Shown: positions 1-12,362, counted from the first letter of the stretch. The stretch: 64,000 nt of DNA from Agrocybe praecox (GCA_964017145.1 OZ024852.1:2481945-2545944), one strand, 5' to 3'. The notes: generated from the sequence alone by a model not told the origin. Program-made: numbers and translations.

Positions 1-405
1 GAACTTTCATTTTGTCGAAGTCCCTTCGTAGCATATGGGCCCCGGGGGTACATATATTGAATACGATTAAGGGCTATGCTATAATATATGTTTTCTTTTC
101 TGAATAGTATAACAGACCTCTGTGGGGTGCTTGACTTATTATTAACTGCCACATAATAGGTTGTACACAGAATTTAAGCCAAAAGCCAAGTCAACGTTGG
201 AGCAGTCCAGTATGCAGCTGTATGGCGTAGCTGGGCTCGGAAGCGCGTCTAGCAGCCTCGCACGATGGCAGTAATGGGCAAAGGATGGAATGGATTCGGC
301 TATGTACGCGTCGGGGTCACATAGAGTCTGTACACGATCTAATCTAATCAGACCGGTTGCACTGCCACAACGTTGCGTTGGGAAAATTTCAGTGCTTGTT
401 GGAAT

Positions 406-497
406 AAAAAAATGGCTTGATTGAGAATCGAACACTGTGCTACTAAGACGCACGAGAATTATGAGTTGCAACGACTACAACCACTGATCTAACACGT
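406..497 (-). repeat. tRNA-like segment with pol III boxes
   Basis: Read on the minus strand, a sequence close to the A box (TAGATCAGTGG, 481-491) is followed about 55 nt later by an exact B-box core (GTTCGATTC, 425-433) and then by a run of seven T (406-412), the usual RNA polymerase III stop. A 3-bp D stem around a GG-containing loop can be drawn. The anticodon and T stems do not pair, so this is not an intact tRNA gene. A decayed tRNA or the head of a tRNA-derived SINE is more likely. Confidence 0.3.
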
Positions 498-1094
498 CTT
501 ATTTTTATTGCTGTTTGACGTCGTCACGGCGGATGCGCCTTTCCGCTTCTTTGAGTCGCAACTGATGTACTGTTGCTGAAATCCGAGTGGAAGTATTTTT
601 TTACAGTAAGTATGACAATATAAACCTATATAAATGCCATATTATAAGGAAAGCGTGTTTTTCAACACCCATCCTCCTAGATCAGGACTCAGTCGCTCAA
701 TAGGCAAGGCTATGATCTGGCCCAACGGAGTTGAATATCTATGGGATTCCGCCTCTCATGCCGAAAAATGCCGCATCTTCTCAGACGGGATTCCCTGTCA
801 CGTCGCGCCAAAGAAGCGGTTCTGTCAGGAAATTAACGTGGGATTGCTTATCCAATAGTTTGGGCGGACTGGGTTTTCATTGGGCTCAGGCGATTCGAAG
901 TCGACTCCAAATGAACCTTACAACGCAGGCAAGATTATTCTTCTTAAAAGTATGAAATGTTTTTTATATAATTTCTTAGAGTTATTCTAATGCTTGACAT
1001 ATGTTTTTCACTAATAATGACATGGATATGGTTGGGATATGCATCCTTTACCTTTTTCCAAAGAACATGCTTCTATATTTGGCAAAAATACATA

Positions 1095-1222
1095 CGGTTT
1101 GACCAGTTTAAACTGTCAACCGACCGGACCGGACCATTTTTTTCCGGTTTACCACAGTCTGGTCTCTAAATAGACCGTAAACCGTCGAAACCAGACCATG
1201 ACCGGACTAGACCGGACCACGG
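1095..1222. repeat. cluster of short inverted repeats rich in ACCGG
   Basis: About 130 bp hold several nested symmetries: a palindrome centred on AGTTTAAACT (about 1096-1121), repeated ACCGGACC units (1123-1134 and again 1201-1220), and CGGTTTAC at 1145 matched by GTAAACCG at 1177. The density of inverted copies suggests a decayed MITE-like element or a cruciform-forming repeat. No coding potential is seen. Confidence 0.4.
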
Positions 1223-2240
1223 CAACACCACTTGACGGCACCTTAGTCAATAATTAACTACACTTTATAATTGCTAGAAATCAAATTACTAAGTTATCGG
1301 CACTACCAGTGACAGCTTTCGGAGCATAACAAATAGACGGGAACGTTAATGCAAAAGTATAAAATTTTCCTTAGGACCTCTCTTAGACCTTTCCACCTCT
1401 AAATTGTGTGTTTTACAATAGTTTATATGCCTGTAGTAAGTTACTGAGATGAACATGTACCATAATGCATGCGAAACAAGGTAAATAAACAGGCAAATAA
1501 AATTTCATGGCTCGTTTTGTGACCCTTGGTCCTTGCCGTTACAATGCCGAGCGGGCAATCGTCTATATATGGATGTGATTTTACATGTATCATGTGAGTC
1601 TCCAGAGACAGTCTCCCCCGGTAACTCAGATGTTCTCAGTTCCTCAGTTCCTGCTGCCTGCAACAACACTTCATACGACGGTCGGCCATAGGTCTGACTC
1701 ATTGAAACGGGCGTCTACTCGCTTTATATGTGCGCTACTACTTTCTCTTGAATCATACCCGAATCACATGTGAGTGTTTGTGAATCCTAAGTTTTGGGTC
1801 CCAAACTTCCCAGCATAGATCGTATTAAAGATATAACGTCCCCTGTCGCTTATTGAGCATAACGTCCTCTTTTCGTCTTGTATATGCCCAAAGCACATGC
1901 AAAAAATGCGACACGCTGGCCCATACTTCCGATAAGGGAGTTATACTTGTTTCATCGGAATAAACGACCTTTTGATGACGATTTTTCTCATGCTAAATAC
2001 TCAACTTTCAAAAATAGGACACTGGTATGGAAAGAAGAGACTAAAATATCACCTCCCCGCGTTTCCCCTTATCATAACCACGCGGGGTTCACCTTCTTGC
2101 AGCGTTCCCAGTTATTCTGGAAAATGGGCAGTGTCGTGTACATAAGTGCGGTAAACGTCTAAAAAATGCTTTGCTTCCCTCACCACCGCAAAAAATATTT
2201 CTCTGGCACGGTTGCATAGTGCTGAGTGTGGACAAGCGCA

Positions 2241-4329
2241 ATGGGTCTCCACTTCTTCCTCACTTCCGTTTTCCTCAGCGCGTTATTTGTGCTGGGACTA
2301 GCTTCACCAGTAGCTGATGTCTCTCCTGTCCCAATAACTGCCTTGACACGGTTCACATCGACGAACAACCCAGACATCAACCTTCGTTTCGTGTCGGACT
2401 CGGGGGTCTGCGAAACCACCCCTGGGGTACACCAGATGTCCGGGTATATTGATGTCGGGACAAATATGTCTATGGTACGAGAATTAATATTTATAAACAT
2501 TCGAGCTGAATAACGATTTGTTGAAGTGGTTCTGGTTCTTCGAATCCCGCGAATCTCCAGAAACGGCACCGTTTACTCTTTGGTGAATAAATTTTTGCCA
2601 TCCTCTCTTGCAACAGAGACTCAAGCATAATCATTTTGCTCCAAAGGCTTAATGGAGGCCCTGGTTGTTCTTCAATGATTGGTCTTTTCCAGGAGAATGG
2701 CCCTTGTAAAGTCAATCCAGATGGTGAAACCACAACGCTCAATCCGTTCAGGTACGTTCTCATACTATGCATAACTTGCTTAATTGACTAGTTGACGCGC
2801 TCCTTTACAGTTGGAATAACATCAGTAACAGTCAGTTTCTTTCGTCGAATTGCGAGAATGAAGCACCACTAATAAGACTTTGTACAGTGATATACATCGA
2901 CCAGCCAATAGGCACCGGATTTTCTTTCGGAAACGATACAGTAAACGGCACCATCCCTGCTTCTCCCTTCGTATGGGAAGCTTTCCAAGTCCTTTTCGAG
3001 AGCAAAGAGTTCGCGAAATATCAATCTAGAGAGTGAGAACAAACCCGTGTCGTCGTGGAGTCAAATTGATTCTTATATACCTTTTGGGGTGCAGGTTTAT
3101 TCTAGCGACTGAGAGTTACGGAGGTCATTACGGTCCTGCCATGGTCACATTCTTCAATCAGCAAAACGCCCTGATCAACGCCAACAAACTCAAGGGAGAA
3201 CTGATTAACGTCAGCGCGCTCATGATTAACAAGTGCATACAACCAATTTATTATGACCCGGATAAGATGCTAACTCATTCCCTCGTAGTGGGTGGTACGA
3301 CCCTCTGATCCAGAACAAGGCCTACCTCGACTTCGCCACCAACGCGCCTGGATATGGCCAACTACAGCCCGACGATGTCTTGCAACAAATGAACGCATCG
3401 TACTTTGGCCCGGGTGGTTGCAAAGAAATGGAAGAAGCATGCTATGCCGCTGGAACAGGACCAGAATCAGACAAAATTTGTAAAAAGGCTGACAATTTCT
3501 GCGTATGTATCTCTAATACGTGTTCCATTTTCCGGCTAAATATTTTTATAAGGTCGAAAACCTCTTCTTCCCGGCCGTTGGCGATCGTGACTCTGATGAT
3601 CTGCGACAAAATTCATCTGCATCTTTCCCGCCCGAGTTTTACCTCAATTTACTAAAGTCAAAGAAGATAAAAGCAAAGATCGGGGCGGAAAGCACTTACC
3701 ACGAATGCGCGAACCCACCTTTTGATTTATTTACAACCACTGGCGACGTGCGTAGTACCTTCTTACGTTAGTCTACAAAAAAATTAATATACTAATAATA
3801 TGGTTTAAAAAGGATGCAAGGACGCTGCTTCCACAATTAGGCGCATTGGTCGACTCGGGACTGCGAACACTTCTCTGGGCAGGAGACGCTGACATAAAGT
3901 ACGCTTTCTTCCGACCCCATCTCGACCACAGTTCTCTAATTTCTTTCTGGCAGTTGCAACTGGTTAGGCGGCCATGCCTCGGCGCTCGCGATGGAATGGC
4001 ACGGTGCAAAACGGCTAGCGAACAAACCGTTCAAGAATATGACTATCGATGGTGTACCTGTCGCTGCTATTCAGAACGTGGATAACTTCTCGTTTGCGTA
4101 AGTCCCCGCCCTTGCGTATTTGTAGGGTTCGCTCCTATGCTCACTTAACTCTCTTCAGTCGTGTTTTCCAAGCTGGACATGAGGTTGTGAGTCTGCTTTC
4201 TATCAACTAATTAATTTCAATTTGTACGATCTGACTATTATTCCATAGCCTGCCTTCCAACCTCAGATAGCCTTCGAGATATTCAAGCAGATTATTAACG
4301 GGAAGAAATTGCACTCGGTGAAAACTTGA
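2241..4329 (+). CDS. secreted serine carboxypeptidase (peptidase S10)
   Basis: A secreted exopeptidase removing C-terminal residues from peptides, a vacuolar or extracellular hydrolase family. The ATG at 2241 opens a hydrophobic signal peptide ([21 protein letters not shown]). After splicing the family landmarks come in order: GYIDVG, a [10 protein letters not shown] oxyanion-hole segment near 2620-2670, [12 protein letters not shown] near 2900, the nucleophile block [11 protein letters not shown] near 3110, the catalytic Asp block [14 protein letters not shown] near 3880-3975, and the catalytic His block QAGHEVPAFQP near 4180-4260. Ser, Asp and His are all present. About nine short introns interrupt the gene and several splice sites were placed only by reading frame. 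The stop is TGA at 4327-4329. It looks intact; the yeast homologues are CPY and Kex1, but this signal-bearing form is closer to fungal secreted S10 enzymes. Confidence 0.9.
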
Positions 4330-4558
4330 GACTCGGGCCTCGACGTTACCTTGCTCATTACAACTAGAAATTTAAATATGTACGCCTACAAAATCGGAAA
4401 GAAATAAATTCTTGTGTCCCTCAACTGTACATCAACATATACTAAGTCAGGGACCCATATATTTTCATAGATAAATTAAAATATCAGTGGTAACAACAGC
4501 AATCGTACACAAGGCAACACAACCAGAAATTACAGAGACATAGTCGAATGGAATATAT

Positions 4559-7500
4559 TCATGCTTTCGCTTTGCTGTTCCCATCCGTTTTTCCACTCCC
4601 GTTCGCAATGGCACTTCTTGAAGCTTTCAACTCGTTCAAATAATGATGCGCCCTGCCCAACATCCAGATTGGGAACGAGAACTTGAAGTTGGGGTACGCA
4701 ATCGCACATGTCTTGTTGAACACGCCCTCGATGGCTTCTTGCGGCCATGATCCATCCTGAAATGATGGGAAACCAGTCAATTGAAAACGAGGGAGAAAAA
4801 TGGAGGATATAGCGCACCGGTCGTTGCCTACTCATAACGAGTTTCACACCCTTCTCGATAGGCTCAGCTAATGGGTATCTAGCATACATGAGCGCCATCA
4901 CAGCCCAACATGTTTGTACGGCTTGGGTATCTTTATGCTCGACCCACTCGCTCCTCTCGCACGACTGTAGAGAGAATCAAAAATCAACAACGTTATCCTC
5001 TGATCCCTAAATTGTCATACCTTGTAACTCTCGCCCCATCCACCATCCTCCCTCTGGTGGCTCAAGATGAATTCACATGCTCTCCTAACAACACTGCTGT
5101 TTTCATACGTCTCTCCAACGAGCGATAGACTCTCCAACGCAAACTGCATGGCGTAGGTGAAGCAGATTCCCCAGGATCCGACCCAACCGCCTTCAGGCGT
5201 CTGTTCTGAGTGCAGGTATTTGATGGCGCCTTTGATGGTGCGACTGTTAAATTGCGAAAGGGGACATGGAGTGTAAGCAAAGAATAAGGCAAGAGAAAAA
5301 TACACGTACTCGATGGTTTCCTTCCTATAATCCGGGAAATGTTTCCTAAAGATGGCCAACGCGGTAATAACCGACGTTGTACATTCTGGATAGCAATATT
5401 CAATCATGATGTTGCCTGAAATCCAGGAAAAGTGGTGAGCTTTTTCTGCTTCAACATGCTGTAAGAACATTATTTATTCACCGAACACCTCTGCAGGGTT
5501 CAACCACTCAAGCCATTGAGGACCTCTTACCAGCTCATAGCTGGCAAAACCACCATTGGGATTCTGCAGAGTGAGCATGACATCTACGGCTTGGCACATG
5601 CGCTCTTTTGAGATGAGTTTGGGGGTATAACTGCAGAGAAGAAATATGTTAGTTCGCAGGAAGAATAATCAAAGGAACTGTGATAAATTGTGTGCACTTA
5701 CTCAAGATTGAATTGAAGGTACATAGACGCTTTGAGACCCTCGCCAGTACAGTCACTAACCGTGTATCCCTGCTCCGTCGTACTGTACTCATATCCATAA
5801 GTTGATGTCAATTTACTGACAGGAGAAAATCGATTACCTGAAACCCCAAGCGCCCTTGGTCGTATGCCTATAACTTTCCTTGAACCATTTGGGGTCACTC
5901 CTGATCTGTGCCTGGTCCAGCCACTCCATCGCCTTCACCAGACTTTCCTTGTTCTCTTCCTCCTGCGCCAAACCCGTCTCGACCAGCGCCTGGGCAATGA
6001 AACCCGTATCCCACAATTGACTTCCATTGGTACCACACATCATCATTCCCTCCGCGCCCATCCACATGAAATCTTGCCTGCGAATATCATGCATCTTGTA
6101 CGCATGGCTCTCTTTTCCATCGGCGTAAGCGCGCGCCACAAGGTTGAACATCTTCGACACGGGCGCCAAAGTCTGGTACCCTGTATTGTCGTCCTCCATG
6201 ACGATAAGGTCGTATGCGCGTTTGACTGCGGCGCGTCGGAGAGGGGGGAATGAACACAACTCATACGACGAAAGGACAACATTGAGCATGTCGAAGAGCT
6301 TTGAGTGTGGTGAGTACATATCAACTTCATGCACGTTGTTTCGCTGTGCGGGCCAATATATGGAGTAATAGTCTTGTGGATAGAGTTCCTAAGTGTTTTA
6401 TTAGGCGATAAAGATTTAACAAACGGGAGCAAAATACCTCTCTCAGAGACAAAATAAGATCGTTTTCTTCCATTTGGAACTTGACGCCGTACAAGTAACT
6501 CATAGGCACGTATACAGTGCGCACATGAATCCACCATTTGTGAGGATGAAATGGGACCCAGTCGGGGAGCAACCTAAAGGCGGTCAAATACCATGCATAG
6601 TTTGAACTAAAATGAAATTACCAGAGTTCTGGAGGGACAGGGTTGTTTCCGGCCCAATCATAAACGTTAAGGAGGGATAACCAGAACTTCCCCCAAGCTG
6701 GGATGGACGTAGCACCACCTATATGTGTATATATACGTCAGTAAAGTGCATGCTTTGGATTCTCCAGGAGAAATTGTCGAGAAATATCAGGTGGCTAACT
6801 TCATTGAACCTCGAATACTCTCGTTCCGAGACGCGATTAGCACGGCCTCTGGAGGCTCGGGAACAGGAAAGAATCGAGACATGAGACTGGAGAAACGTTA
6901 CACACCAAGTTCATGCAGTTTGCCTCGGGCGCGTACGCAGACAGGGTGGTCTTTGTCGACACCCAAAATACGCAGGGCAGTGTAATTCAGGGCAGTACCG
7001 AATACCGTAGAATGACCCTCGACGTGTCTAGTCAACCCAAACAGTTCAGTCTTTCTTCTTCTAAAGAAAGGAACAATTCCGACTCACATTCCCCATCCAC
7101 CATCTTCAGGATTCGCGCGGTTCATGAGGTACCTGATCATCTCGAGCCTCTCCTGAAGCGTGAACCCCATTCCACTGACATACGAGCCTATGACCAGACC
7201 TGGAAGTAGGAACATGGGGCCTCCATATTCACCTGCCCAGTGGCCATCGTGGGACTGCAGGTGCTTGTAGAACTTGTATCCGTTCCGGGCTGCGTCCAAA
7301 GGGTCTTTAGGAGGAGGCAGGTCGGGCATTGTCTGTTGCGACATGGGATTTAGTTGCGGGATAGAGGCGAACAGCTAACTGGCTTACAGTTTTAAGACCT
7401 AACCAAAACCTGTCTACCTCGTTCTGAGGCCAGTCCTCCATTTCCTTGTCGGTGTGCAGGTAGTGCCATGTGTGCCTTCCGCCGTCGTTCACGAGTAACC

Positions 7501-7576
7501 TCCACCGTGAGTAATCAGTGAAAGTCTTTTCTGGCGTCGGAGGAATATTCAACACGTTCCATGCTGTCCCGGACAT
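4559..7576 (-). CDS. ERG7: lanosterol synthase (oxidosqualene cyclase)
   Basis: Cyclises 2,3-oxidosqualene to lanosterol, the first cyclic step of ergosterol synthesis, on ER or lipid-droplet membranes. The spliced protein starts [13 protein letters not shown] (ATG at 7576) and ends in an Ala/Lys-rich tail at 4559. Visible landmarks: QW repeats such as [26 protein letters not shown] and DGSWPQE; the membrane-facing [30 protein letters not shown]; the catalytic acid motif VSDCT at about 5755-5775; [26 protein letters not shown]; and GETYENSS. Length (about 730 residues) fits the family. One oddity is that the usual DCTAE reads DCTGE here (GGC codon); the aspartate is kept. About ten introns. 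It is divergent from the ARP9-like gene across a 278-bp gap. Confidence 0.95.
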
Positions 7577-7854
7577 GATTTTGTGATATGGTTGAGAAAG
7601 AGTAAGGTTTCGTACGTTTAGTGGTTAGTACATCTTACGATTTCTGAAATATAACAAAAACCTATTTATGAATTTGATGCATGTCATTTATGGGCTTAGC
7701 CGAACCCTAACCTAACTCAACACGCCTATCAACAAACACGGTCAGCATTCAGGCCACTTACTGGTAACTGAACTCTCTAAAAGCGTTCCTTCATTACCAC
7801 AAGCGCTCGTTCAGCGCTTACCACTACTTGCCTAATACCCCACACTAAATAACG
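7577..7854. promoter_or_regulatory. shared intergenic promoter of ERG7 and ARP9-like gene
   Basis: The two genes start 278 bp apart on opposite strands, so this segment must hold both promoters. No clear TATA box or known operator could be assigned by eye. A near-repeated AAGCGYTC element (around 7780, 7800 and 7812) lies on the ARP9 side; its meaning is unknown. Confidence 0.4.
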
Positions 7855-9638
7855 ATGTCAATCCGTGACTCGAATGTGATTATCATCGAGGTCAGCAAAA
7901 CTACCGTCAAGGCAGGCCTAGGCCTCTTTGAACTCCTCAAAACACCTACAATCGTGCGTGTTCGTGCATCGAACGCGTCCATTGACTCACATATCCTTCC
8001 ATACACATACTTCAATCTTTCCAGGAAATTCCTGCCCGCGTAGGCCTCCGACGCACCGCCCTGCAAGATGGAGACTCTCGGGTAGTCAACAACAACGGTC
8101 AATTAGAACTCGCACCAACAGCTTCAACGAGTCGCGCGACTTCTGCGCTACCAACAGCATCAGTTAAGGACTACCTCGTTGGCTCTCAGCTTGACGAAGC
8201 TCTGGCCAATGGCCAAGACTTGGTAATCTCATGGCCATTCGCAGATGGAAATGTGAGTGACTGGACACAAGCAGAAGCTATCTGGTACGTTTGTTTTCTC
8301 ATGCCAAAAAACGGCTGGATAGATTCATATCTTGAACAAACAGGAAATACATCCTCTTTAATCGTTTACAACGGCGTCGCGTGCAGAACGAATCCCCCGT
8401 GCTCTTTTCCTTCCCCTGCGGTGCCTCCCGTGACACCTATGAGCGTATCTGCCAAATATTCTTCGAGCGGTTCAATGTCGCAGGTTTTGGCATCCTCGAA
8501 CGTCCCATGGCTCAGCTATACGCCGCCAACAGCCTCAGCGGCGTCGTTGTCGACATCGGTGAAGAATCCACTGACATTACGCCCATATACGATGGCTTTA
8601 TCATCCACCATACCCGCACGAGCGTGCCACTAGGCACCAAGCATTGTACTGCATATGTCGCGTCCCTGCTTCGCGCCAATCAATTTGTCATGAACGCTTT
8701 ATCACCCCCGGAAAACTCTCTCTCGCCAGAGGCTTTACAAACTGCTCTTGTGGAGCTAGTTGAGCAGCTATGGAAAGACGACCACATTAAGATCCCTTCA
8801 GACGGCGAAACAGCCGTGCCTGAAGACGAAGGAGTCATGGACATCGCTGCCATCGTCGTCGCCGGGAAAGAAAAAGCTGTCATTGAAAGCAACCTCAAGA
8901 AAAAGAACGCGCAGAGCAAACCCACCGAGGCGGACAAGAAGCGCGAGAGGGAGATCGAAGCGATGGACTTGATCACGGTGCAGTTCCGCGAACATTCGTT
9001 GACGATTGGCAAGGAGCGGCATAGGTTCTGCGAGCCGCTTTTCGACCCGTCATTGTTGGCCGGTTTGGATGTGACAAAAACTCTCAATGCGGACGATGAT
9101 AAACCACTATTGACCTTACAAGAAGCCGTAGGAAACGCCGTCACCCAGACGGATGTGGACCAACGTCAATATATCTGGCAAGGCTTATTTGTGACTGGTG
9201 ACATCACCAGGCATGTAAGAGGCGAGTCTTTCCTTTCTATTTGTGGTCTTATCTCTTTTTTTTCTCCCGTCTCAAAATATATCTCAACCATATCTCCAAA
9301 TAGGCATCGGCATAGCTCTCCAATCCCGACTCGCAAGCTTCATCAACAGTCCCGAGCTGATCAGCGACGTCCAGTCGCGCGCTATTCGTGTGCTCTCCGT
9401 GCCCGAATACTTTGCAGAGTACCGCGAGACGGGCAACGGGTACGCAGCATTCCTAGGGTCAAGCATCACTGCGAAGGTATGTATGAACTCTGGCACTCAT
9501 ATGTAAAATTTACTCCTCACCTTGTTTACTCAACAGATCATATTCAACGAATCGACTGGATCTAGCTTCGTAACAAAAGCGGGTTACACGTCGAAAGGCC
9601 CACACGCAATTATCGAAATGACCCCTTCGTTACTGTAA
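7855..9638 (+). CDS. actin-related protein, ARP9-like
   Basis: An actin-fold protein, most like the nuclear Arp9 subunits of SWI/SNF- and RSC-type chromatin remodellers, where it binds the ATPase HSA helix. ATG at 7855; spliced sequence begins MSIRDSNVIIIEVSKTTVKAG. Actin-fold signs: the N-terminal phosphate-1-like strand, SFPCGASRDTYERICQIFFERFNVAGFGILERPMAQ cut across 8390-8515, a phosphate-2-like VVDIGEESTDITPIYDGF (near 8545-8600), a long charged insertion with a Lys/Glu-rich coil (8860-8960), and a C-terminal GLFVTGDITRHV then EYRETGNGYAAFLGSSITAK. The insert and the degenerate nucleotide motifs argue against actin, Arp2 or Arp3. The assignment to Arp9 rather than another divergent ARP rests on memory of fungal homologues. 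Confidence 0.75.
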
Positions 9639-10110
9639 TGATACTGACATTGTTTTATATTTCTTTCTTGAATTTATTGTCTCGACGCGCCGCCGCCTCT
9701 ATCTCATCCCTCCATTCGGGAAGAATGAATTAAGTGTTTTACAAAACCAAACCATGTGACATTTTCATTAGTGGTTCGCGGCTCGCCCAACAAAATGGCC
9801 AGAGAACTGGGGTTCGCGGTTCGCGGTTCAAACGTTCAAGGTTCGGCAATCATCACTCCCAAAGAATGAGACTTCCTGCTCTCTTGGCCCTTCAAACGAA
9901 ATATCCCGAACGGGACAAAAAATGTCGGTTTTTGCCCCAGTTAACAAAAACAATCCAAGTCTCGCAATGCTCGTGAAAGGGTACAGGCGATTAATTTCAA
10001 AAACTACTACTAGCGAATGTATAGGTACATGCGCTATACACTACCGTATAATATACAGCGTACTTGATGATCGTTACGAATTTGGACTTTCATCTTGCGG
10101 AATTTAGAGC
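9639..10110. repeat. intergenic stretch with TTCGCGG-type tandem repeat
   Basis: Between the ARP9-like gene and the convergent oxygenase gene there is no coding signal. Around 9775-9846 short units related to GGTTCGCGGTTC recur in tandem and degenerate into GGTTCAAACGTTCAAGGTTCGG. The remainder is AT-rich 3' flank for both genes. Confidence 0.35.
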
Positions 10111-11121
10111 CTACAGCACCAGACCACGATCCTCAGGTGCCCCAAACTTGGCAACAAAACACACCTCTCCATATACGAAGTCCAAGGTTGCCTCGTTTCC
10201 ATATGCAATGTATGGACTTCCGAACTTGTTACGGGTTTCCCGAGGCTTCATCCACGCAATTGGAAAGAAGTTCTCCGAGTCACACCCAGGTATATCTTCA
10301 TAGTCATCTATGCTGTCGCCATAGTTGTAAACTAAATTACCTCCAAGGTTTTCGAGATAAGCCAGGATGTGGTGATCTTCAAGTGGGTCGCCGTGGTTGA
10401 TCAGAGCGGGTAACTTCGTGAGCAAACACATCACGTTCTTGGACCGACGAGAGCGTGGTTCTTCTTCGTATACTGCGCGAAGGGATAATCGTAGTCCGAT
10501 TTGGTGACACATAAGCAGTATAGCAGCATCTGCTCCTTTAAGACGTGACACAATATTTTTCAGCTGTGTCGTTGACGGATTGACGGGATACACATGAGTC
10601 AGGCCAAATCCCAAAAATCCACCATCAGGCAGAAACTCTGGGTTAGATAATATGTCTTTGAGAGAGCTCTTCAACGATGCCAGTTCTTCAATTGACGCAG
10701 ACGGAACAAGGGAAGAAGCCTTGTCGTCCATGAAAAGGGTGTAAGTCAAAGTAACGCGATACCCAGATGTCACTTCGGCGACTTCATGTTCAACATCGCT
10801 GAAGAACGCAACAAATGCACTTTGACCAGCAGAAGCCGCCTCAGCAGTATCGACCTCGTTTTCCTGACCCTGGTGGCGGAAAATAAGGGAGCCACCTTCG
10901 TGTTTTGTGGGTAATACTACAACCAGTGATCCAACCACCGTATCGTTGCGTGGAGTGTCCACGTGAGATTTGAAGAACGATCCTGGGCCTGATGAGGTAT
11001 GAAGGTGATATATCAACGAAAGCAACTGTGGGGAGAATAACGCACCATATATGTTAAGCTTGTAAAGCTCTGCTTCAAGCACCGCTTCAGAGTTCAATTT
11101 TCCCGCTTCAGAGTTGTTCAT
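10111..11121 (-). CDS. 2-oxoglutarate/Fe(II) oxygenase domain protein, probably 5'-short
   Basis: A prolyl-hydroxylase-like dioxygenase of the kind common in Agaricomycetes; substrate unknown. The core is clear: ELYKLNIYG, FFKSHVDTPR with the first iron ligands His and Asp, VVVLPTKHEGGSLIFRHQG, then SDVEHEVAEV with the distal His and GYRVTLTY with the 2-oxoglutarate-binding Arg. The frame is open from 11121 to 10111, but residues between NIYG and PGSFF look like a translated intron: 11045 to 10989 begins GTGCGT, ends CAG, is 57 nt and lacks a stop, and removing it restores the family string YGPGSFFKSHVDTPR. Relatives have roughly 100 more N-terminal residues; the start chosen (ATG 11121) may be a truncation or upstream exons were not recognised. 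Confidence 0.7.
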   Translation of the reverse strand: MNNSEAGKLNSEAVLEAELYKLNIYGALFSPQLLSLIYHLHTSSGPGSFFKSHVDTPRNDTVVGSLVVVLPTKHEGGSLIFRHQGQENEVDTAEAASAGQSAFVAFFSDVEHEVAEVTSGYRVTLTYTLFMDDKASSLVPSASIEELASLKSSLKDILSNPEFLPDGGFLGFGLTHVYPVNPSTTQLKNIVSRLKGADAAILLMCHQIGLRLSLRAVYEEEPRSRRSKNVMCLLTKLPALINHGDPLEDHHILAYLENLGGNLVYNYGDSIDDYEDIPGCDSENFFPIAWMKPRETRNKFGSPYIAYGNEATLDFVYGEVCFVAKFGAPEDRGLVL

Positions 11122-12362
11122 GGCTTTAGATGAGAATTATCAGAGGAGTTCTTTTACCCTTTTATCTTTGGTACGCGCAGAGACGATGCAAATTGGTGTT
11201 TGGGATGGTGAGAAAAAGTTTATGAGTGTGGGAAGTTTCCCTTGTGGTGCTTGAAGATGATTCGAACTCCAATTAAAAGTCCGCTTCAACCTTGAGAAAC
11301 TGCAGACACTCATCAAGAAGCCTATACACGATGCAGAGAATTAGTACTTGACAATCGATTCACTAGTAGTCGCTTCTGGGTGAGAAATCTAAGAAAAAGG
11401 TTGCTAGAGCTAGTGGTTCGTAGGGTTAGGAGTGTGTTGCACACTGGCGCCAGTCACTGAGTCGAGTCGAGTCAATAGAGAAAACATCCTCTTCGAAGCT
11501 GCTTTGGCCGTTTTTTTACACAGTAGTGAGAGTGTTCGAGTTGAGTCATACGTAGTTCGTATGTAAATACTAGTCAGGAAGAAAGAAAGATTATAGTAAT
11601 TGCAAGGCCCGTGAGAAAAGTATGGTCGAGTCACCGTCGACCGACCAAAGAACTCCCACGGTGGAGCATCTCATTCACCATGACGTGCACAGAAACCCGC
11701 CACTAGACGCAATAGCGCTGACTATGCCAGTCGTCAGCACAGTGAAGAGGTAATTGGTAGTTACTTTCCAAATTGGTCACGATCCGTGATGAATATTAGA
11801 ATGAGGTAAGGAGACACGAGATAATTTATTGATCATACGTATTGCGACTTCTTGAATCATCAAGGTCCTCAGGGTATAGAAAGGTCAAGAAGACTTGGAT
11901 TTATCGTAAGCAGCAAGAGCACTACTGGCTAGGTAGCAGAGAGAATCTAAATCCACTCTTTGCAGCATTTGAGAACGCTTCTCGTGGTTATCCATTAGTT
12001 ATTGACCGTCTGGCAAGCTTCTGACGCGTTAATTCTCTCTTGATCCTCGTACCGTTCTAGAAGAAGTCATAGGAAACGGTAAAACGACGTTCAATGCACA
12101 TGATACGTCCCAAAGAGCTTATTCAGGGGTTCTAAAATCTATAAAGGCAAAGATGGTTTTTCTCTATTCCTCAGTGGATTAACCCGCTCTCTACCAGTCA
12201 GTCTCCACTGCTTCACAATACAAATCTCCGTCGCTACTATCTTGGACATGCTCACTGGTAGTATTTCCGTCGCTTCGTCAGCGAGCGCTACCGTTGCATC
12301 TCTTGTCAGTAGCGATTTCACGTGTCGCTCTACTTATATTTAATTGACTCCTTTGTATTCAG
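11122..12362. other. intergenic region without a recognised gene
   Basis: No family signal was found. Open frames on both strands are short and have no splice partners that extend them convincingly. It contains a GAGTCGAGTC tandem-like motif near 11458-11473. The stretch 12060-12340 has weak coding character on the plus strand and may belong to the exon-like segment annotated next. Confidence 0.3.

Larger units (their letters stand above)
1..2240. other. gene-poor left flank
   Basis: No open frame here shows family motifs, a convincing exon chain or fungal-like codon use; the longest open stretches (around 1878-2162) look fortuitous. Two items inside are listed separately: a tRNA-like segment at 406-497 and an inverted-repeat cluster at 1095-1222. 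The sequence is AT-rich compared with the genes downstream. The last few hundred bases presumably carry the promoter of the carboxypeptidase gene that starts at 2241. Confidence 0.5.

Noticed and set aside
2180..2772. Minus-strand open frames over the carboxypeptidase 5' half
   Set aside because: Antisense to the signal peptide and active-site exons of the S10 peptidase.
8680..9144. Long minus-strand open frame across the ARP9-like gene
   Set aside because: Antisense of a well-supported exon; Ser/Leu-rich composition typical of reverse-complement shadows.
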